64,000 bases of DNA from Maribacter spongiicola (GTDB lineage: Bacteria > Bacteroidota > Bacteroidia > Flavobacteriales > Flavobacteriaceae): positions 1,701,098 to 1,765,097 of the forward strand of contig NZ_SOAY01000010.1 of assembly GCF_004364165.1 (NCBI RefSeq), read 5' to 3'. Shown here piece by piece: positions 61,651 to 64,000 of the stretch. The notes beneath the pieces were generated by a model that saw only the letters and a list, made by a program, of their open reading frames with translations, did not search any database and was not told the DNA's origin. Position 1 is the first letter of the stretch. Every line of letters begins with the position of its first letter. Position numbers and translations under genes: made by a program.

Positions 61651-63309
61651 ATGAAAAAGCAACTATTCTTTTTATTGGTGACTACATTATTGTTATGCTC
61701 TTGTGGTACTGATAGTGTAAAAGCAGATATGATAATTACCAATGCCAATATTTGGATAGGTAATACTAAATCTCCAAAAGCCGAGGCTATGGCTATAAAG
61801 GCAGATACTATTTTGGCTATTGGCTTTTTAGATGATATTCAAAAGTATAAAGGATCAAGTACTGAGGTTAAAGATGTAGGAGGAAAATTCATAGCCCCAG
61901 GATTTATAGATACCCATGTGCATTTATTAATGGGTGGTAATAGCCTTTTAAGTGTACAATTAAGAGATGCTAGCACAAAGCAGGAATTTATTGATAGAAT
62001 CTCTGAGTTTGCTAAAAAGATAAAATCTGGTCAGTGGATTGTTGAAGGAAATTGGGATCACACCCTTTGGGGAGGAGAGTTACCTAATAAAGACTGGATA
62101 GATGAATTTACAGGTGATAACCCTGTTGCGATTTATAGAATGGACGGTCATATGATTTTAGCCAATTCAGCAGCACTCAAAATTGCGGGTATAGATGAGA
62201 ATAGTCCTGATGTAGAAAATGGAGAAATTGTCAAAAATCCTGATGGTACTCCAAGCGGTATTCTTAAAAGTGAAGCAATGTATTTAGTTTTAAATAAAAT
62301 ACCTAAACTTACCGATTCGGAAAAAGAAGAAGCCCTAAGTGCAGCCCAAGATTATTTAGTTTCTCAGGGCGTAACCACCGTACATGATGTAGATAGTTTA
62401 GGTGGTTACGAGATTTTAGATAAGATGAATTCTAATAAACAACTGAAGGTGAGAGTGTATGCTGCCGATCCGTTGAAGTATTGGAAAACTGTTGCTAAGG
62501 ATACAAAAGATTCAAAATGGTTGAAAAATGGTCTCATGAAGGGTTTTGTAGACGGGTCTTTAGGCTCGCACACGGCAGCTTTTGATGAACCCTATTCAGA
62601 TAAGCAAGATGATAAGGGTCTGTTTATTGTCGATGTAGATAGTTTAGGTAGCTGGATTTCTAATGCCGATAAAAAGCAATTGCAAATTACCGTTCATGCT
62701 ATTGGTGATCGAGCAAACAGTACTATTCTAAACTTATATGATGGTGTAGTTCAAAATAATGGTAAAAATGACCGACGATTAAGAATAGAACATGCGCAAC
62801 ATTTGAATGTAGAAGATATCAATAGATTTTTTAAACTAGATGTTATTACCAGCATGCAGCCATATCATGCTATTGATGATGGTAGATGGGCAGAAGAGCT
62901 TATCGGACATCAGCGAATTAAAACTACCTATGCTTTTAAGTCTCTATTAGATGCAAATACGACTTTAGTGTTTAGTAGTGATTGGCCCGTGGCACCTGCT
63001 TCTCCATTATATGGTATATACGCAGCGGTTACTAGAAGAACCTTAGATGATAACAATCCTGATGGTTGGGTTCCTGAGCAGAAAATTAATGTGGAACAAG
63101 CATTAGCTGCATATACAAAAGATGCTGCTTACAGCTCTTTTGATGAAGACATAAAAGGAACATTAGAACCAGGCAAGTTGGCTGATTTTGTTATTCTTAA
63201 TGAAAATATTTTTCAAATTGATGCTACAACTATTAAAGATGTAAAAGTTTTGGAGACTTATGTTGGTGGTAAAAAGATGTACAATAATGATTTAGATACT
63301 AATAGGTGA
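61651..63309 (+). CDS. Amidohydrolase family lipoprotein (YtcJ-like)
   Basis: This 552-residue protein from the ATG at 61651 has a lipobox LLLCSC (Cys15 or 17). The mature part is an amidohydrolase_3 enzyme: APGFIDTHVHLL (first metal His pair), VVEGNWDHTLWGG, the VHDVDSLGG and VHAIGDRAN segments, RIEHAQHL and SSDWPVAP (Asp). The family is metal dependent, hydrolysing formamide-like or ring amide bonds. The upstream TTG in frame would add a leader without function. Substrate unknown. Confidence 0.92.
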   Translation: MKKQLFFLLVTTLLLCSCGTDSVKADMIITNANIWIGNTKSPKAEAMAIKADTILAIGFLDDIQKYKGSSTEVKDVGGKFIAPGFIDTHVHLLMGGNSLLSVQLRDASTKQEFIDRISEFAKKIKSGQWIVEGNWDHTLWGGELPNKDWIDEFTGDNPVAIYRMDGHMILANSAALKIAGIDENSPDVENGEIVKNPDGTPSGILKSEAMYLVLNKIPKLTDSEKEEALSAAQDYLVSQGVTTVHDVDSLGGYEILDKMNSNKQLKVRVYAADPLKYWKTVAKDTKDSKWLKNGLMKGFVDGSLGSHTAAFDEPYSDKQDDKGLFIVDVDSLGSWISNADKKQLQITVHAIGDRANSTILNLYDGVVQNNGKNDRRLRIEHAQHLNVEDINRFFKLDVITSMQPYHAIDDGRWAEELIGHQRIKTTYAFKSLLDANTTLVFSSDWPVAPASPLYGIYAAVTRRTLDDNNPDGWVPEQKINVEQALAAYTKDAAYSSFDEDIKGTLEPGKLADFVILNENIFQIDATTIKDVKVLETYVGGKKMYNNDLDTNR

Positions 63310-63366
63310 TATATAAAATGTACTGATAAGAAAAGAACAAAAGCTGATTGATTTAACACCTAATGT

Positions 63367-63954
63367 CTATTCGCTTTGAGTAGGTTTACCCATATAAATA
63401 TAGAGTCTGTCATTTGTATTCGGGTCAAGAAATCGAAACAATTTTGTTCGTATTGTTGGAAGTTGAAAGTCTTCTTCATTATATACTTCTAATAAAAGTG
63501 ATGCATAATTTGAACGAGAAAAACCTCCGTTTTTTGTAGTAATTTCAGATACCCGTTGATTAAATAGCATGCTTTTTGATTGCGCTATATTTCTATAGTG
63601 TATTAATGGCATCGTTTTCATAGTTTTTGCCAGTTCGTAATTATAGTGCTGAGAATTTAGTGTTAGCGAATCTCCCAAAGCAAAATCACTCACTATTTCA
63701 TAAGCACTATCCTTGCTTATTTCTTTTAAAAGGTTGACGTAGTTTTTATAGCTGCCATCTGAAACTACTTTTTTAATAATAAGTTCTTGCTCAAAATCAT
63801 CTAATACTTTTAGTAGTGCTGTGTGGTATTCTGGGTATTGTTTGGCAATGGCATCATTAAAAGCTTCATCATATGTCTTATTAATCATTTGGGCAGAAAT
63901 TTCATTTACAAATAAAAGGAATATCGATACGAATAGGATTGTATTTGATTTCAT
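63367..63954 (-). CDS. Secreted hypothetical protein
   Basis: This 195-residue protein has a signal peptide (about 1-21, ending EISAQ). The rest is mostly helical and mildly acidic, with no Cys and no clear motif (TYDEAFNDAIAKQYPEYHTA, YVNLLKEISKDSAYEIVSD). I recognise no family. It lies 57 nt from the convergent amidohydrolase gene. Nothing more is visible to its left up to the window end except 46 AT-rich bases. Confidence 0.7.
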   Translation of the reverse strand: MKSNTILFVSIFLLFVNEISAQMINKTYDEAFNDAIAKQYPEYHTALLKVLDDFEQELIIKKVVSDGSYKNYVNLLKEISKDSAYEIVSDFALGDSLTLNSQHYNYELAKTMKTMPLIHYRNIAQSKSMLFNQRVSEITTKNGGFSRSNYASLLLEVYNEEDFQLPTIRTKLFRFLDPNTNDRLYIYMGKPTQSE

Positions 63955-64000
63955 TAGATAAGAGTAATATGTTCTATTTGAAATATAATAATTTATGTTG

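Overview
The window looks like chromosomal DNA of a member of the Bacteroidota, most likely a marine Flavobacteriaceae (Maribacter/Zobellia-like; genus not provable from sequence alone). Evidence: AT-rich DNA; secreted proteins ending in the type IX secretion (T9SS) type B sorting domain; SprB-type repeats; the Bacteroidota promoter element TAnnTTTG in front of many genes; and flavobacterial families such as DUF5606 and DUF2911. I see no rRNA, tRNA, prophage, insertion sequence or CRISPR array.

1-19,300 (all minus strand) is a cell-surface locus. Two adjacent FN3-like T9SS proteins (one cut by the window edge), an ABC-2 type transporter pair, and two proteins sharing an IgGFc-binding-like N-terminal half follow each other. 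The second of these is a 4262-residue SprB-repeat giant that fills 12.8 kb. Divergent from it is a hypothetical protein that carries what looks like an unrecognised kinase-fold signature.

19,463-34,441 is mostly housekeeping and glycan genes. A minus-strand run holds a glycosyltransferase, tsaC, cca, ctaA, a pRiA4b-ORF3-like gene and an NdpA-like gene. Next comes a surface-polysaccharide group with UDP-galactopyranose mutase and a probable galactofuranosyltransferase, then dapD, the ruvX-def-DUF5606 operon and a PAS histidine kinase/response regulator pair.

34,496-43,000 has a minus-strand operon (aquaglyceroporin, alpha/beta hydrolase, SGNH hydrolase, GH20 hexosaminidase lipoprotein), a lipoprotein, an SMP-30/TIM-barrel pair, mazG and a lone response regulator. 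42,635-48,351 holds a MATE pump and a polyprenyl-phosphate glycosylation set (PAP2 phosphatase, GT39, flippase-like protein, GtrB-like transferase). 48,435-50,978 has meaB, a DUF2911 gene and galM.

51,083-53,613 is an ECF sigma / membrane anti-sigma-like / DUF4097-like operon with a candidate self-recognised promoter. 53,614-64,000 holds a CBM9-like lipoprotein, msrA, an M23 peptidase, two paralogous small secreted proteins around an 18-copy 7-bp tandem repeat, the tesA-ybbA-ybbP group, an amidohydrolase lipoprotein and a secreted hypothetical.

Several convergent gene pairs meet end to end with almost no spacer, and several genes start only 4-20 nt downstream of a -7 element. Start codons were moved to the first plausible ATG where the longest frame began at TTG or GTG; TTG or GTG was kept where nothing else fits.
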